The notes: generated by a model from the sequence alone, not told the origin. DNA of 64,000 bases from Maridesulfovibrio hydrothermalis AM13 = DSM 14728 (GCF_000331025.1 NC_020055.1:408370-472369), one strand, 5' to 3'; positions 27,897 to 36,871 are shown, numbered from the stretch's first letter. Numbers and translations: made by a program.

Positions 27897-29207
27897 CTAC
27901 AGTCTCCAGTACTTAATGCCTGCATCTTTCATTTCTTTGCGGTCAAAGAAGCATTTGACATCAATGACCAGAGCATTTTCAGGAATTCTGAACCAGCTCT
28001 TAATGTCATCGAGGCTGATTTTGCGATATTCGTCATGCGAAACCGCAAGAATAACAGCATCAAGATCTTTCAGTTCATCAAAAGGAACAGTTTTAAGACC
28101 ATACTCTTCAACGGCTTCTTCCGGATCAGCGTAGGCATCGTGAACAAGCACATTTACGCCGAAAGATTTAAGTTCGTCGACAACATCAACAACTTTGGTA
28201 TTGCGCAGGTCGGGAACATTTTCTTTAAAAGTAAGTCCGAGAACACCGACCCGGGCATTCTTAACTTTGCTGTCACCATTAATCATCTGTTTGATGGTAG
28301 TATCAGCGATAAACTTGCCGACAGAATCATTAATTTTGCGCCCTGCGAGAATGACCTGCGGATGATGTCCGATAGCTTCAGCCTTGGTAGTCAGGTAGTA
28401 CGGATCAACCCCGATGCAGTGCCCGCCGACCAGACCGGGACGAAATGGCAGAAAGTTCCATTTAGTGCCGGCCGCCTCAAGAACATCCAGGGTATCAATA
28501 CCCATACGGTCAAAGATCATGGAAAGTTCATTCATCAGCGCAATATTTAAATCACGCTGGGTATTTTCAATAACCTTTGCGGCTTCGGCAACTTTGATGC
28601 AGGAAGCTCTATGGGTTCCGGCAGTAACAACGGTTGAATAGAGCTGCTCCAGCAGATCAACAACATCGTCATTGTTTCCGGCCACAACCTTCACAATAGT
28701 CTGCAGGGTGTGCTTGCGGTCACCGGGATTGATACGCTCAGGGGAGTAGCCTACGCCGAAATCTTTTCCATATTCAAGGCCGGATTTCTCCTCAAGGATA
28801 GGCACACAAATATCTTCGGTCAGACCGGGGTAAACTGTTGATTCATAAACAACAATTGATCCGACGGACATATTTTCACCAACCATGGTTGATGCTCCAA
28901 CCACAGGACGTAAATCCGGATTACGTGCTTCATCAATAGGGGTCGGTACTGCGACGATAATTACCCCTGCTTCTTTAAGGGTAGCAGGATCGCTGCTGAA
29001 TTCCACAAAATTATGAAAATCTTTTTCAAGCACCTCAGCAGTGCGGTCATACCCTTCACGGAGTTCCTTGATACGCTGCTCGGAAATATCAAGGCCAAGC
29101 ACCTTGAAATGACGCCCGAGAGCTACTGCCAGCGGCAGTCCGACATAACCAAGTCCAACAATCGCAATTGTTGTCTTCTTATCTTTAATATCTGCAAAAC
29201 TAATCAT
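27897..29207 (-). CDS. UDP-N-acetylhexosamine 6-dehydrogenase (TviB/WbpO type)
   Basis: A 436-residue NAD-dependent nucleotide-sugar dehydrogenase. Rossmann motif IVGLGYVGLPLAVALG, VPTPIDEARNPDL, ESTVYPGLTEDICVPILE, YSPERINPGD and the catalytic cysteine in GGHCIGVDPYYLT are all visible. The WNFLPFRPGLVGGHCIGVDPYYL context is characteristic of UDP-GlcNAc/UDP-GalNAc dehydrogenases (TviB, WbpO) rather than UDP-glucose dehydrogenase. It makes a uronic acid sugar for capsule or O-antigen, although no other polysaccharide gene adjoins it. AAGGA lies nine bases before the ATG. The following gene, mqnB, starts just 3 bases after it, an odd functional pairing. Confidence 0.92.
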   Translation of the reverse strand: MISFADIKDKKTTIAIVGLGYVGLPLAVALGRHFKVLGLDISEQRIKELREGYDRTAEVLEKDFHNFVEFSSDPATLKEAGVIIVAVPTPIDEARNPDLRPVVGASTMVGENMSVGSIVVYESTVYPGLTEDICVPILEEKSGLEYGKDFGVGYSPERINPGDRKHTLQTIVKVVAGNNDDVVDLLEQLYSTVVTAGTHRASCIKVAEAAKVIENTQRDLNIALMNELSMIFDRMGIDTLDVLEAAGTKWNFLPFRPGLVGGHCIGVDPYYLTTKAEAIGHHPQVILAGRKINDSVGKFIADTTIKQMINGDSKVKNARVGVLGLTFKENVPDLRNTKVVDVVDELKSFGVNVLVHDAYADPEEAVEEYGLKTVPFDELKDLDAVILAVSHDEYRKISLDDIKSWFRIPENALVIDVKCFFDRKEMKDAGIKYWRL

Positions 29208-29311
29208 AACGTTTTGTCCTTTATCGCTTAGATACTAAAATAGAACTATGCAGTTCCCGTATAATAATTAAGGCCATCAAATCTAACAAAACAACTCACA
29301 TCGGAAAGAGG

Positions 29312-29560
29312 GTGGACATAATCAACCAGCGCATATACATAGCAACTATTATGAATATCGAATGGTCCTTTTTGCTGTCCGCCCTTGGCCTAGCCTTCAT
29401 TATTGAAGGTATTCCCTATTTTCTCTTCTCTGAGCGCATGCCCAGAATTCTGATTTCCATTATTGAAAGAGGTCCGAAGCAATTGCGGATTCTCGGCCTG
29501 ATCGCCATGATTTTCGGGCTGCTGCTCATTTCATTCGGGCAGTCTCTATCAGACCTCTGA
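29312..29560 (+). CDS. DUF2065 family small membrane protein
   Basis: Two hydrophobic helices around a basic loop: WSFLLSALGLAFIIEGIPYFLF, then ERMPRILISIIERGPKQLR and ILGLIAMIFGLLLISFGQSL. This matches DUF2065 (YjeT-like), small inner-membrane proteins of about 60-70 residues. The frame opens with GTG at 29312 after GGAAAGAGG; an ATG at 29351 would give 69 residues, closer to the family length, but has no Shine-Dalgarno. It converges on menG with only 5 bases between the stops. Function of the family is unknown. Confidence 0.78.
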   Translation: MDIINQRIYIATIMNIEWSFLLSALGLAFIIEGIPYFLFSERMPRILISIIERGPKQLRILGLIAMIFGLLLISFGQSLSDL

Positions 29561-29565
29561 CAATT

Positions 29566-30297
29566 TTATTCTGAAGGCTTTTCAGCTACATGAATATAAA
29601 CAATCCCTGAAAGCAACGGTATAAACATTACCCTGCCGAAACCGGCATTCTGCAATTCCTCTCCCAGAGTTCTTTCGTCCGGGAAAGAGCGGATTGTGTC
29701 CGCAAGATATGAATAAGCTCCGGAATCTCCGGATACAACTTTCCCCATGAGCGGAAGAACTTTGTTCAAATAAAAATTATACACACCTTTCCAGATACGC
29801 TTGCTTCCTGATCCAAACTCAAGAATACAAAAACGCGCTCCGGGCTTTAAAGCTCGCAGCACTTCTTTATACGCATCTTCCCGCGGAAGAATGTTCCTGA
29901 TTCCAAAAGAAATTGTAGCTCCGTCAAGACAACAGTCCGGCAAAGGCAGTTTCTTGCCATCAGCCTGAATGGCGGCAATAACTTCGCTACGCCCGATATG
30001 TTTGCCTTCCAGCTTTTTACCTTTGCCACATGAAAGCATGGGGTAGGCAAAATCCATAGCCAGAACTTTTACATCAGGATACTGGCGCGTAAGTTCCACA
30101 GAAACGTCAAGGGTTCCGGCTGCCAGATCAAGAACCAAGCCCTCTTTTGCAGGGCGCACCAGTTTGGCCAGACGGTAACGCCAGTAAATATCCTGCCCAC
30201 CACTTAAAAAGTGATTCAGAAAGTCATACCATCCGGCGATTCGGCCAAACATGGCAGCTACTTTTTTACCGTGCTCCTCATGTGATACTTGCGCCAT
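29566..30297 (-). CDS. menG: demethylmenaquinone methyltransferase
   Basis: A 243-residue class I SAM methyltransferase of the UbiE/MenG family, catalysing the last step of menaquinone synthesis. FGRIAGWYDFLNHFLSGGQDIYWR at the N-terminus, LDLAAGTLDVSVELTRQ (SAM motif I), SFGIRNI and ALKPGARFCILEFG are characteristic UbiE/MenG motifs. It starts 4 bases after a small upstream gene, implying an operon. The futalosine route gene mqnB is 1.7 kb downstream; these organisms use menaquinone, so menG is preferred over ubiE. Confidence 0.93.
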   Translation of the reverse strand: MAQVSHEEHGKKVAAMFGRIAGWYDFLNHFLSGGQDIYWRYRLAKLVRPAKEGLVLDLAAGTLDVSVELTRQYPDVKVLAMDFAYPMLSCGKGKKLEGKHIGRSEVIAAIQADGKKLPLPDCCLDGATISFGIRNILPREDAYKEVLRALKPGARFCILEFGSGSKRIWKGVYNFYLNKVLPLMGKVVSGDSGAYSYLADTIRSFPDERTLGEELQNAGFGRVMFIPLLSGIVYIHVAEKPSE

Positions 30298-30301
30298 CTA
30301 C

Positions 30302-30484
30302 TTAAGTATCTCCCTTTCCGTCATCAGCAAGATTACTTTCCTGCTCTCTGACAGAGGCGACTACGTCAGCATAAATAGCACTGAAGTGCTCAGAAAAATT
30401 TGAAGGGGAAATCCTGCCAACTTCGATAAATTTCACAACGATTTCCTTAGTAACCTGTAAAGCCTGCTTCTGAATTTTGTCCAT
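30302..30484 (-). CDS. 60-residue protein resembling the MucR N-terminal region
   Basis: ATG at 30484 with AAGGA seven bases upstream; the product begins MDKIQKQALQVTKEIVVKFIEVG and continues ISPSNFSEHFSAIYADVVASV before a charged tail. The spacing of Thr/Ile-Val and the later Ile-Tyr-x-x-Val resemble the N-terminal part of MucR/Ros regulators, but there is no zinc finger. This resemblance is by eye. The frame also extends in-frame to an ATG at 30616 preceded by GGAGG, giving 105 residues, but the extra part looks non-natural. It leads menG by 4 bases. Confidence 0.6.
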   Translation of the reverse strand: MDKIQKQALQVTKEIVVKFIEVGRISPSNFSEHFSAIYADVVASVREQESNLADDGKGDT

Positions 30485-30512
30485 AATTATATCCTTACTT
30501 CGGCTTGAAAAC

Positions 30513-30564
30513 CCCGCCCGGTGGGAAATGGCCACAACCTCCACAGGTGGGACAGCCGGGCGGG
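30513..30564. repeat. GC-rich inverted repeat upstream of the 60-residue gene
   Basis: Nine-bp perfect arms CCCGCCCGG / CCGGGCGGG around a 34-base loop that is itself fold-prone, in otherwise AT-rich spacer. On the minus strand this lies in the putative leader of the menG operon. One minus-strand frame across it reads PPGCPTCGGCGHFPPGG but has no start codon. It could be an RNA regulatory structure; I recognise no riboswitch class. Confidence 0.5.
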
Positions 30565-30702
30565 TAAAAAGAAAGAAACCATTAAAGCACCCCTCTTTTG
30601 TGAGGCTCTTTAGCATGAGACCTCCAAATAGTCGACCAGCTTCTTTACGCCGGAAAGTGTAACCCAGCCCCTCCGGATAGACCAAAATGATACGTACTGT
30701 AT

Positions 30703-30740
30703 AAAAAAAGGTCCGCCGGATGGCAATCTCCAGCGGACCA
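30703..30740 (-). terminator. terminator of the acidic repeat protein gene
   Basis: Arms GGTCCGC (30710-30716) / GCGGACC (30733-30739); on the minus strand the stem is followed by TTTTTTT. It lies 30 bases past the stop of the 30768-32972 gene. Confidence 0.85.
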
Positions 30741-30767
30741 TAATTTCGATCAAATAATAAACAGAGT

Positions 30768-32972
30768 CTAATCTTCGAGTTCGCGAGCCAGCGCCGCAAT
30801 CTCTTCACGAATAATGCGGGCAGCTTCTGCAGGCACAATTCTTTCAAGCTTTTCAGCCAGAGCTTCTTCAATAGCAGCCCTGAATGAATCTTCTATCTCA
30901 GCTTTCATATCGTCAATTTTTTCAACCAGACGTGGAGCAAGATAATCTTCAATATCTTCAGTCAACCGGCTTTTAATGCGGTAGAAGGCTGTAGAATCGG
31001 GATCAAGTTCTTTCTCAAGTGCCTTGCTGACCAGATCTTCCACGTCAGGTGCGGCTTCAAGTTTTTCTTCAACAGCCGAAATACGCGGATCATGATCGGG
31101 AATCTCAGCAAGCCTGCCTTCCAAAGCAGCAAGGCGCGGATCATGATCAGGAACTTCGGCAAGCCGTCCTTCAAGAGCTGCAAAACGCTCTTCTGAATCA
31201 ACTTGAATTTCACGCAGTCCGAGTTGAACTTGTTCTGCAACACTTTCCTGCATTTCACCGGCTGCGGCTGCAGCAATAGCGACCACTGCTGCGGAATCAG
31301 GTTTCAAGGCTTCACTGAACTTCTGGCTCACGACAGATTCAATCTCTCCACCATCAGAGATACGCTTTTCCAAAGTCTGCAGACTTTCAGTCAAAGAGGT
31401 TACACTGGATTCAAGAGTATCAATCTGAGAAACCCGTTCTGTTGCAGCTTCAAGAGCAACTTCAAGGGAGGCAATCCGCTCAGCAGCTTCGTTTAAAGAA
31501 ATTTCAAGAGTTTCAGACCGCTTAGCTGCCGCGGCAGCTTTTTCTTCCAGTCCGGCAACTATTGCCGCCTGATCTTCATCAGCACCGGAAGCCGCTACGG
31601 CTTCAATCTCGGGCACTTTAGACTCTAGAGCGTCAAGCCTGCCAACAAGTTCTTCAATGCGAGCTGAGTCGGCAGCCTCAACCTGTTCATCTGCCGGGCT
31701 GGAGTCAGCCTCAGAAAGAACTTTTTCATCATCCAAGTCCGTAAAATCTATTTCCGTATCCTCAAGCAGTTCGCCGAGGTCAATATCATCATCTTCAAGT
31801 CCGAGATCTTCACCGTCAACAAGCTCAATATCGTCAGTAAAATCAACCTCAGCAGAGTCAGTTACAACATCGGCAACCTCAGCTGCAATATTATCTTCTT
31901 CTGCAACAGGCTCAGCATCTTCTGCGATCTGCGCTTTCTCAATGCCATCCAGATCCTGCACAATTTCAGGCTCTACGGTTTCCGCATCAAGCACAGGTTC
32001 AACTGTCGCAGTTCCGGTAACATCTTCCGCTGCTTCGAGAGGATCAAGGCCCTCTTCTGAAAGTTCAACTATCTCTTCTTTCTCATCACCAAGCAGCCCT
32101 TCAATGTCTTCATCGGCAAGCACATCTTCACCCAGATTTTCAAGGTCTACATCGCCTTCGACTTCACCAAGCAGGTTATCAAGGTCGTCCAGATCGTCCC
32201 CTCCAGACTCGCTGAGCAGGTTATCCAGATCCTCCACCTCGGTATCCCCGTCAAAAAGGCTCTTAATATCACCTTCATCAGCAGAAACGGTGGCATCCCC
32301 GCCCAGATCATCTATAAGACCATCCAGACCATCGGCATCAAGCTCCCCTTTATCTGTAGCGGCAAGAACGTCTTCTTCACCGAGATCAAAATCCAGATCA
32401 TCGATATCATCAGCTTCGTCCGGAGCGGCTTTTTCTGCAACTTCTTCGGGTGCAGTCTCCTCAGGCGCAGTTTCAGGGAGTTCAGAAATATCAGCTTCTT
32501 CGACAAAATCACCGAGATCAAGAACATCTTCCTCCGGCTCGACTACATCGTCCAGAACCATCAGGTTTTCATCCCCGGGTTCTGCAACATCGTCAAGCTC
32601 AAGAACGTCTTCATCTCCGGCATCCTCGACTATATCGTCAAGAACAAGCGGATCATCATCTCCGCCATCCTCTACAATATCATCGAGTTCGATCAGGTCA
32701 TCACCGGAAGCTTCTTCAGCCACATCGTCAAGAATTAGCAGGTCATCATCTTCTGCTTCTTCAGCAACGTCATCAAGCACAAGAAGTTCCTCTGAATCAT
32801 CATCTGCGATAATTTCAGGCTCTTCAAGGTCAAGGTCTTCAGAAAAAAGGTCTTCAAGCTCCTGTTCAAAGCTTGCATCCACATCAACGGTTCCGGAAGA
32901 AACCTCTTCCGCAACATCATTAAGGTCAAGAACCTCTTCCTTACCCTGCTTTTCCGGTGAATCCGGGGTCAT
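30768..32972 (-). CDS. highly acidic repeat / coiled-coil protein of unknown function
   Basis: A 734-residue, strongly acidic protein. Residues ~14-155 carry about eight copies of a 14-15-residue repeat whose core reads LxLDDVAEE (variants LILDDVAEE, LIELDDIVED, LVLDDIVED, LELDDVAEP, MVLDDVVEP). Residues ~210-300 have looser DLDNLLxE motifs. Residues ~430-560 look like coiled coil (heptad-like KRSETLEISLNEAAERI), then two copies of LAALEGRLAE(V/I)PDHDPR near 590-630, and a helical C-terminal segment ending IIREEIAALARELED. No signal peptide or membrane segment. GAAGGG precedes the ATG. It is just downstream of cytochrome c3 but separated by a terminator. A scaffold or surface-adaptor role would fit but is not shown. 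Confidence 0.8.
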   Translation of the reverse strand: MTPDSPEKQGKEEVLDLNDVAEEVSSGTVDVDASFEQELEDLFSEDLDLEEPEIIADDDSEELLVLDDVAEEAEDDDLLILDDVAEEASGDDLIELDDIVEDGGDDDPLVLDDIVEDAGDEDVLELDDVAEPGDENLMVLDDVVEPEEDVLDLGDFVEEADISELPETAPEETAPEEVAEKAAPDEADDIDDLDFDLGEEDVLAATDKGELDADGLDGLIDDLGGDATVSADEGDIKSLFDGDTEVEDLDNLLSESGGDDLDDLDNLLGEVEGDVDLENLGEDVLADEDIEGLLGDEKEEIVELSEEGLDPLEAAEDVTGTATVEPVLDAETVEPEIVQDLDGIEKAQIAEDAEPVAEEDNIAAEVADVVTDSAEVDFTDDIELVDGEDLGLEDDDIDLGELLEDTEIDFTDLDDEKVLSEADSSPADEQVEAADSARIEELVGRLDALESKVPEIEAVAASGADEDQAAIVAGLEEKAAAAAKRSETLEISLNEAAERIASLEVALEAATERVSQIDTLESSVTSLTESLQTLEKRISDGGEIESVVSQKFSEALKPDSAAVVAIAAAAAGEMQESVAEQVQLGLREIQVDSEERFAALEGRLAEVPDHDPRLAALEGRLAEIPDHDPRISAVEEKLEAAPDVEDLVSKALEKELDPDSTAFYRIKSRLTEDIEDYLAPRLVEKIDDMKAEIEDSFRAAIEEALAEKLERIVPAEAARIIREEIAALARELED

Positions 32973-32996
32973 AGACTACCCTTCCGTAAAAATTTA

Positions 32997-33021
32997 AAAA
33001 GGGGGCAGTGAAGCCCCCTTT
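32997..33021 (-). terminator. terminator of the cytochrome c3 gene
   Basis: Arms AAGGGGGC (32999-33006) / GCCCCCTT (33014-33021), with TTTTT following on the minus strand, 19 bases past the cytochrome stop. Confidence 0.88.
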
Positions 33022-33039
33022 CATTACACACAAGAAGAC

Positions 33040-33447
33040 TTATTTCTTTTTCTTGGGGTGACAATCGCCACACTTAGTAGGACCAGTCTTCTCTTTAGCC
33101 TTCTTCAGAGCCTTATGACAGCCTACACAGCTGAAATCGGCTTTAGCATGGAAAGCAGAGTAGAAAGAGTCAGGCTTTTTCTTGCCTTTTTTACTGGTGT
33201 CAACGTGACAACCTTCGTTAGAACATTTTTTAATAGCAGCTTTGCCGTCCCAATTGTGGTGACACTTAGTACAGTCAACAGCGGCATGTCCTTTGTGAGA
33301 AAAATCCACAGGGGACTTGGTCATTTTAGCACCTGCGGGTGCTTTAAGAACCATATCGCCGGGGGCGTCTACAGCGTACAGGCTGGGCAGCGCAAATGCA
33401 CATACCAGAGCAGCTGTTACCATGCAGATAAGCAGGGTCTTCTTCAT
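33040..33447 (-). CDS. tetraheme cytochrome c3 (type I)
   Basis: Periplasmic tetraheme electron carrier between hydrogenases and membrane redox complexes. The 135-residue precursor has a signal peptide MKKTLLICMVTAALVCAFALPSLYA, then DFSHKGHAAVDCTKCHH (heme 1), CSNEGCH (heme 2, CX4CH), CVGCH (heme 3) and CGDCH (heme 4). The PVDFSHKGH and FYSAFH segments provide the distal histidines. Many type I c3 proteins have CX4CH at heme 4; here it is CX2CH, a known minor variant. AGGAGG lies eight bases before the ATG. Lys-rich surface (KKGKKKP, HPKKKK) is typical for docking hydrogenase. Upstream lie cbiH, cbiG and hemL, an arrangement I recall from D. vulgaris. Confidence 0.96.
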   Translation of the reverse strand: MKKTLLICMVTAALVCAFALPSLYAVDAPGDMVLKAPAGAKMTKSPVDFSHKGHAAVDCTKCHHNWDGKAAIKKCSNEGCHVDTSKKGKKKPDSFYSAFHAKADFSCVGCHKALKKAKEKTGPTKCGDCHPKKKK

Positions 33448-33585
33448 CCTCAGTTCCTCCTTAAAAAAACGTTAACCTAATTACAGTCTTCTTGTGGATT
33501 TAATTTAGATAAAACACCATGTCAAGCACACTGGCAAAAAATAGAGGATTAAAATTAGCGGTATCAAACACTTATAATGAGCTTA

Positions 33586-34329
33586 TCAGATATCGTACTT
33601 TCCTGCATAGCCACGGGGAGTAAGCATTCTGCCGCCTGCCAGCCTTGTAGATGAATTACCCACAATCAAAACAGTCTGCATATCAACATCCTGTTCATTT
33701 ACCGTATCAAGGCTAACAACCTGAACTTTCTGGCCTGTCCGATAAGCTTTGTTAACAATCCCTACCGGTGTTGTTCCCGTCCGGTGTTTTTTTAAAATAC
33801 TTATAGCCTCGCTCAAATGCCCAGCCCTCTTTTTTGAACGGGGGTTGTATATGGCGATAACAAAATCGGCCTGCGCAGCAGCTTCAAGCCGCATTACAAT
33901 TTTTTCCCAGGGCGTAAGCAGGTCGCTTAAACTGACAGAAGCAAAGTCATGCATAAGCGGAGCACCCAGCAAAGCCGCTGCGGCTGTAAACGCCGGTATT
34001 CCGGGGATTACTTCAAATCCGACTTTATCAAACAGATCTCCGGCTTCAAGTATTTCCATCACCAGACCAGCCATAGCATAAATACCGGGATCACCGCTAC
34101 AAACCATAACCACATCTTTACCGCAGGCAGCTGCCTCAACTGCTTTGCGGCAACGCTTAACTTCCGCCATCATGCCGGTGGAAAGAACCTCCCTCCCTTC
34201 CAGCAGATCCTGCGGAATCAGCTTAATGTATCCAGTATAACCAACCACAGCATCGGACTGCTCAATAGCATTTCTGGCCTGCGGAGCAAGCAGACATTCA
34301 TCACCCGGCCCGAGACCTATTACTTTCAA
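33586..34329 (-). CDS. cbiH: cobalt-precorrin-3B C17-methyltransferase
   Basis: SAM-dependent tetrapyrrole methylase of the anaerobic cobalamin pathway that methylates C-17 and contracts the ring. The 247-residue product has KVIGLGPGDECLLAPQA at the N-terminus, VCSGDPGIYAMAGLV, and AIYNPRSKKRAGHL plus VGIVNKAYRTGQKV, the CbiH/CobJ signatures. The frame is open to 34425 inside cbiG, but the likely start is a TTG at 34329 that overlaps the cbiG stop (TTGA), with AAAGGA just upstream; this gives the normal family length. It is translationally coupled to cbiG. Confidence 0.9.
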   Translation of the reverse strand: MKVIGLGPGDECLLAPQARNAIEQSDAVVGYTGYIKLIPQDLLEGREVLSTGMMAEVKRCRKAVEAAACGKDVVMVCSGDPGIYAMAGLVMEILEAGDLFDKVGFEVIPGIPAFTAAAALLGAPLMHDFASVSLSDLLTPWEKIVMRLEAAAQADFVIAIYNPRSKKRAGHLSEAISILKKHRTGTTPVGIVNKAYRTGQKVQVVSLDTVNEQDVDMQTVLIVGNSSTRLAGGRMLTPRGYAGKYDI

Positions 34330-35351
34330 GCATCCTTTGCCAATGCTGCTGTTACCCGTGCACTTTTCGTCTTGGGCACGAGTATTTCCGTTGCATTTGC
34401 CATTTTCATCGCCGCCGCTTCGCATACGCTGCCGACTCCCATATGTTTCATCACCATTCCCGAAGGAGCGGCCACTTTTATTTCATCAAGTTCTGCTGCG
34501 CTGAAAAAATTCAGCTCCAAGCCTAAAATTTCAGCAGCGTCAATCAACCCCTGTTCGTCACTTTTAGCATCAATTGTACCCATGCAGGAAATGGACTGGA
34601 CCGCAACACCGTTACTATCCAAAGTGGATCTGATCAAACCCAGTATTTCACCAACCGGCACTCCCCGCCGACACCCGACACCCAGCGCAAGACAGCGTGG
34701 ATAAAGAGGAAGTACCGTTTCTGCCAAATTGCGAATACGCCAGTCAACACAGACTCCGCAACGCAAATCCCCCAGCATTTCAACATCATCAACCAGATAA
34801 AAATTTATATCATTTTCGCTTATATTCAAAAAACCGTCTGGATCATAAACTGCAACCTGATCACCATCAAGCAAAGCGGCATTTATATGCTTAATTAAAC
34901 AGATATCACCAATAACAAGATTATTTTCTCTTGCCAAAAGATCAATTGCGGGCACTCCCGCGCAATCTGTAGCCGTGGTGATGACCGGAACAGCTCCTAT
35001 TTCATCACCTATCAAACGGGCCAGTTCATTAGCACCGCCCAGATGTCCTGAAACAAGGCTCACTGCGAACTGCCCTTTTTGATCGAGTACAACGACAGCA
35101 GGGTCCGCAGCTTTGTTCTTTAGGTGAGGTGCAATCATGCGCACAGCAATGCCCGATGCAGCAATAAAAATATGTGCTTCATAAGCTGAAAATTTATCTG
35201 AAACAAGGTCGGCCAGAGAAGTAAATGAAGTGCTCAATTCCGAAGAGTAGCGTTCCAGAACAAACAAATCAGCATTTATTTTTGAAATTAAAATGGATGC
35301 TAACCCTGCTCCTTCAGCAGTCAAAGCATAAATTGCTATTTTATTTCTCAC
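34326..35351 (-). CDS. cbiG: cobalt-precorrin-5A hydrolase
   Basis: Opens the delta-lactone of cobalt-precorrin-5A, releasing acetaldehyde, in anaerobic B12 synthesis. The 341 residues show a CbiG N-terminal domain (HIFIAASGIAVRMIAPHLKNKAADPAVVVLD, then VSLVSGHLGGANELARLIG), the central region (VITTATDCAGVPAIDLLA) and the CobE-like C-terminal domain (ALGVGCRRGVPVGEI, and FFSAAELDEIKVAAPSG). It precedes and overlaps cbiH. The other corrin-ring genes are not nearby. Upstream by ~130 bases is hemL, separated by a terminator. Confidence 0.94.
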   Translation of the reverse strand: MRNKIAIYALTAEGAGLASILISKINADLFVLERYSSELSTSFTSLADLVSDKFSAYEAHIFIAASGIAVRMIAPHLKNKAADPAVVVLDQKGQFAVSLVSGHLGGANELARLIGDEIGAVPVITTATDCAGVPAIDLLARENNLVIGDICLIKHINAALLDGDQVAVYDPDGFLNISENDINFYLVDDVEMLGDLRCGVCVDWRIRNLAETVLPLYPRCLALGVGCRRGVPVGEILGLIRSTLDSNGVAVQSISCMGTIDAKSDEQGLIDAAEILGLELNFFSAAELDEIKVAAPSGMVMKHMGVGSVCEAAAMKMANATEILVPKTKSARVTAALAKDA

Positions 35352-35368
35352 GACAACCTCATTTCGAA

Positions 35369-35400
35369 AAAAAAAGCGGGAGGAGTTACCTCCCCCCGCT
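35369..35400 (-). terminator. hemL terminator
   Basis: Arms AGCGGGAGGAG / CTCCCCCCGCT (one bulge) followed by a nine-T run on the minus strand. It lies about 80 bases past the hemL stop and just before the cbiG start. Confidence 0.8.
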
Positions 35401-35478
35401 TAATATTACTTAAACTATTAACAGATTTAGAGACGAACAAACCTTTAATATAAAGAGGTTGATCCGCCGGAGGATCTG

Positions 35479-36747
35479 TTATCCCTTAAAACTTCTAACA
35501 GCTTCAAGGGTCGCTTCGTAATCTTCTTCGCTGTGGGCAAAGGAGGTAAAAGTGCACTCAAAACTTGAAGGTGCAAGATTGACTCCTTTTTCACGCATAT
35601 GACGATAGAAAGAAGAGTAAATCTCAGCATCACCTTTTTTGGCAGATTCAAAATCAGTCACATCACTACCATTAAAGAACAAGGTAAAGATAGATGCGAT
35701 ATGATTCAGAGTCATTTTGAAACCGTTAGCTTCAAGGGCGGCTTTCATATCCTGTGCGAGCTTCAAGGTACGAGCTTCGAGAGCATCATAATCCTGCTGC
35801 TGGAGTGCACGAAGTGTTGCAACACCTGCGGCCATTGCCACGGGATTGCCGGACAGAGTTCCAGCCTGATAGACATCTCCGCAAGGGGAGATGCGATTCA
35901 TATACTTTTTCTTGCCGCCATAACAACCGACAGGGAAACCGCCGCCGATAATTTTCCCGAGGGTGGTCAGATCAGCTTCGACTCCGAAACGGGGGCCGAC
36001 TCCGCCGGCTGTTACGCGAAATCCGGTGATAACTTCATCAAAGATAAGCAATGCGCCATGTTCGTCACATAAATCTCGCAGTCCCTGCAGAAAACCTTCG
36101 GCCGGCAGCACCAAGCCCATATTTCCGGCTACAGGCTCCACGATGATGGCTGCAATATTTTTACCTTCTTTTTCAAAGACGGCTTTTACTGCTTCGAGAT
36201 CATTGTAGGGAGCAAGAAGAGTGTCCTTAACTGTTCCCTCGGGCACACCCGGTGTTCCGGGGATGGAGAAAGTGGCCAAGCCGGACCCTGCACTGGCAAG
36301 AAAGCAATCGCTATGACCATGATAGCAACCGTCAAATTTGAGGACTTTATCACGTCCGGTAACGCCGCGGGCAAGACGCAGGGCGCTCATAGTTGCTTCA
36401 GTTCCGGAATTAACCATACGAACCATTTCAATGGAGGGGACCATTTTGATAATTTCTTCAGCGAGGGCAACCTCACCGGGGCAGGGTGCTCCGTAGCTTG
36501 CGCCCATATCGACTGCTCCGTGGGCAGCATCCTTAATTGCTTGATAACCGTGCCCCAGCATCATCGGCCCCCAGCTCATTACATAGTCGATGAGTTCCTG
36601 ACCATCGACAGACCACATACGGCTGCCGTCAGCTTTTTCAATAAAAAGAGGATCACAGCCAACGCTTTTGCACGCTCTGACCGGACTGTTGACACCGCCG
36701 GGCAGAAGCTTCTGCGCCTGCTTGAAAAGTTCAGAAGATGAGGTCAT
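35479..36747 (-). CDS. hemL: glutamate-1-semialdehyde 2,1-aminomutase
   Basis: PLP enzyme forming 5-aminolevulinate in the C5 pathway, the first committed tetrapyrrole precursor. 422 residues; [15 protein letters not shown] at the N-terminus, [27 protein letters not shown], and the PLP lysine in [14 protein letters not shown] are all conserved. AAGGAG precedes the ATG. It sits downstream of ahbB on the same strand; together they serve siroheme, heme and cobalamin. Confidence 0.97.
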   Translation of the reverse strand: MTSSSELFKQAQKLLPGGVNSPVRACKSVGCDPLFIEKADGSRMWSVDGQELIDYVMSWGPMMLGHGYQAIKDAAHGAVDMGASYGAPCPGEVALAEEIIKMVPSIEMVRMVNSGTEATMSALRLARGVTGRDKVLKFDGCYHGHSDCFLASAGSGLATFSIPGTPGVPEGTVKDTLLAPYNDLEAVKAVFEKEGKNIAAIIVEPVAGNMGLVLPAEGFLQGLRDLCDEHGALLIFDEVITGFRVTAGGVGPRFGVEADLTTLGKIIGGGFPVGCYGGKKKYMNRISPCGDVYQAGTLSGNPVAMAAGVATLRALQQQDYDALEARTLKLAQDMKAALEANGFKMTLNHIASIFTLFFNGSDVTDFESAKKGDAEIYSSFYRHMREKGVNLAPSSFECTFTSFAHSEEDYEATLEAVRSFKG

Positions 36748-36871
36748 GAAAATACTCCTTATCTATAAATATCATTAATTATAATTCCAGCCATCAGCCA
36801 GACTCCCCTTACAAAGAAACGTAAAGAGACTCAGCACCTTTATCCGTCAGAGGCCGACAGGCACAAACCTG

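Noticed and set aside
31657-32997. 446-residue Ser-rich plus-strand frame
   Set aside because: Opposite of the Asp/Glu-rich repeat gene; serine codons arise from complementing GAA/GAT-rich repeats.
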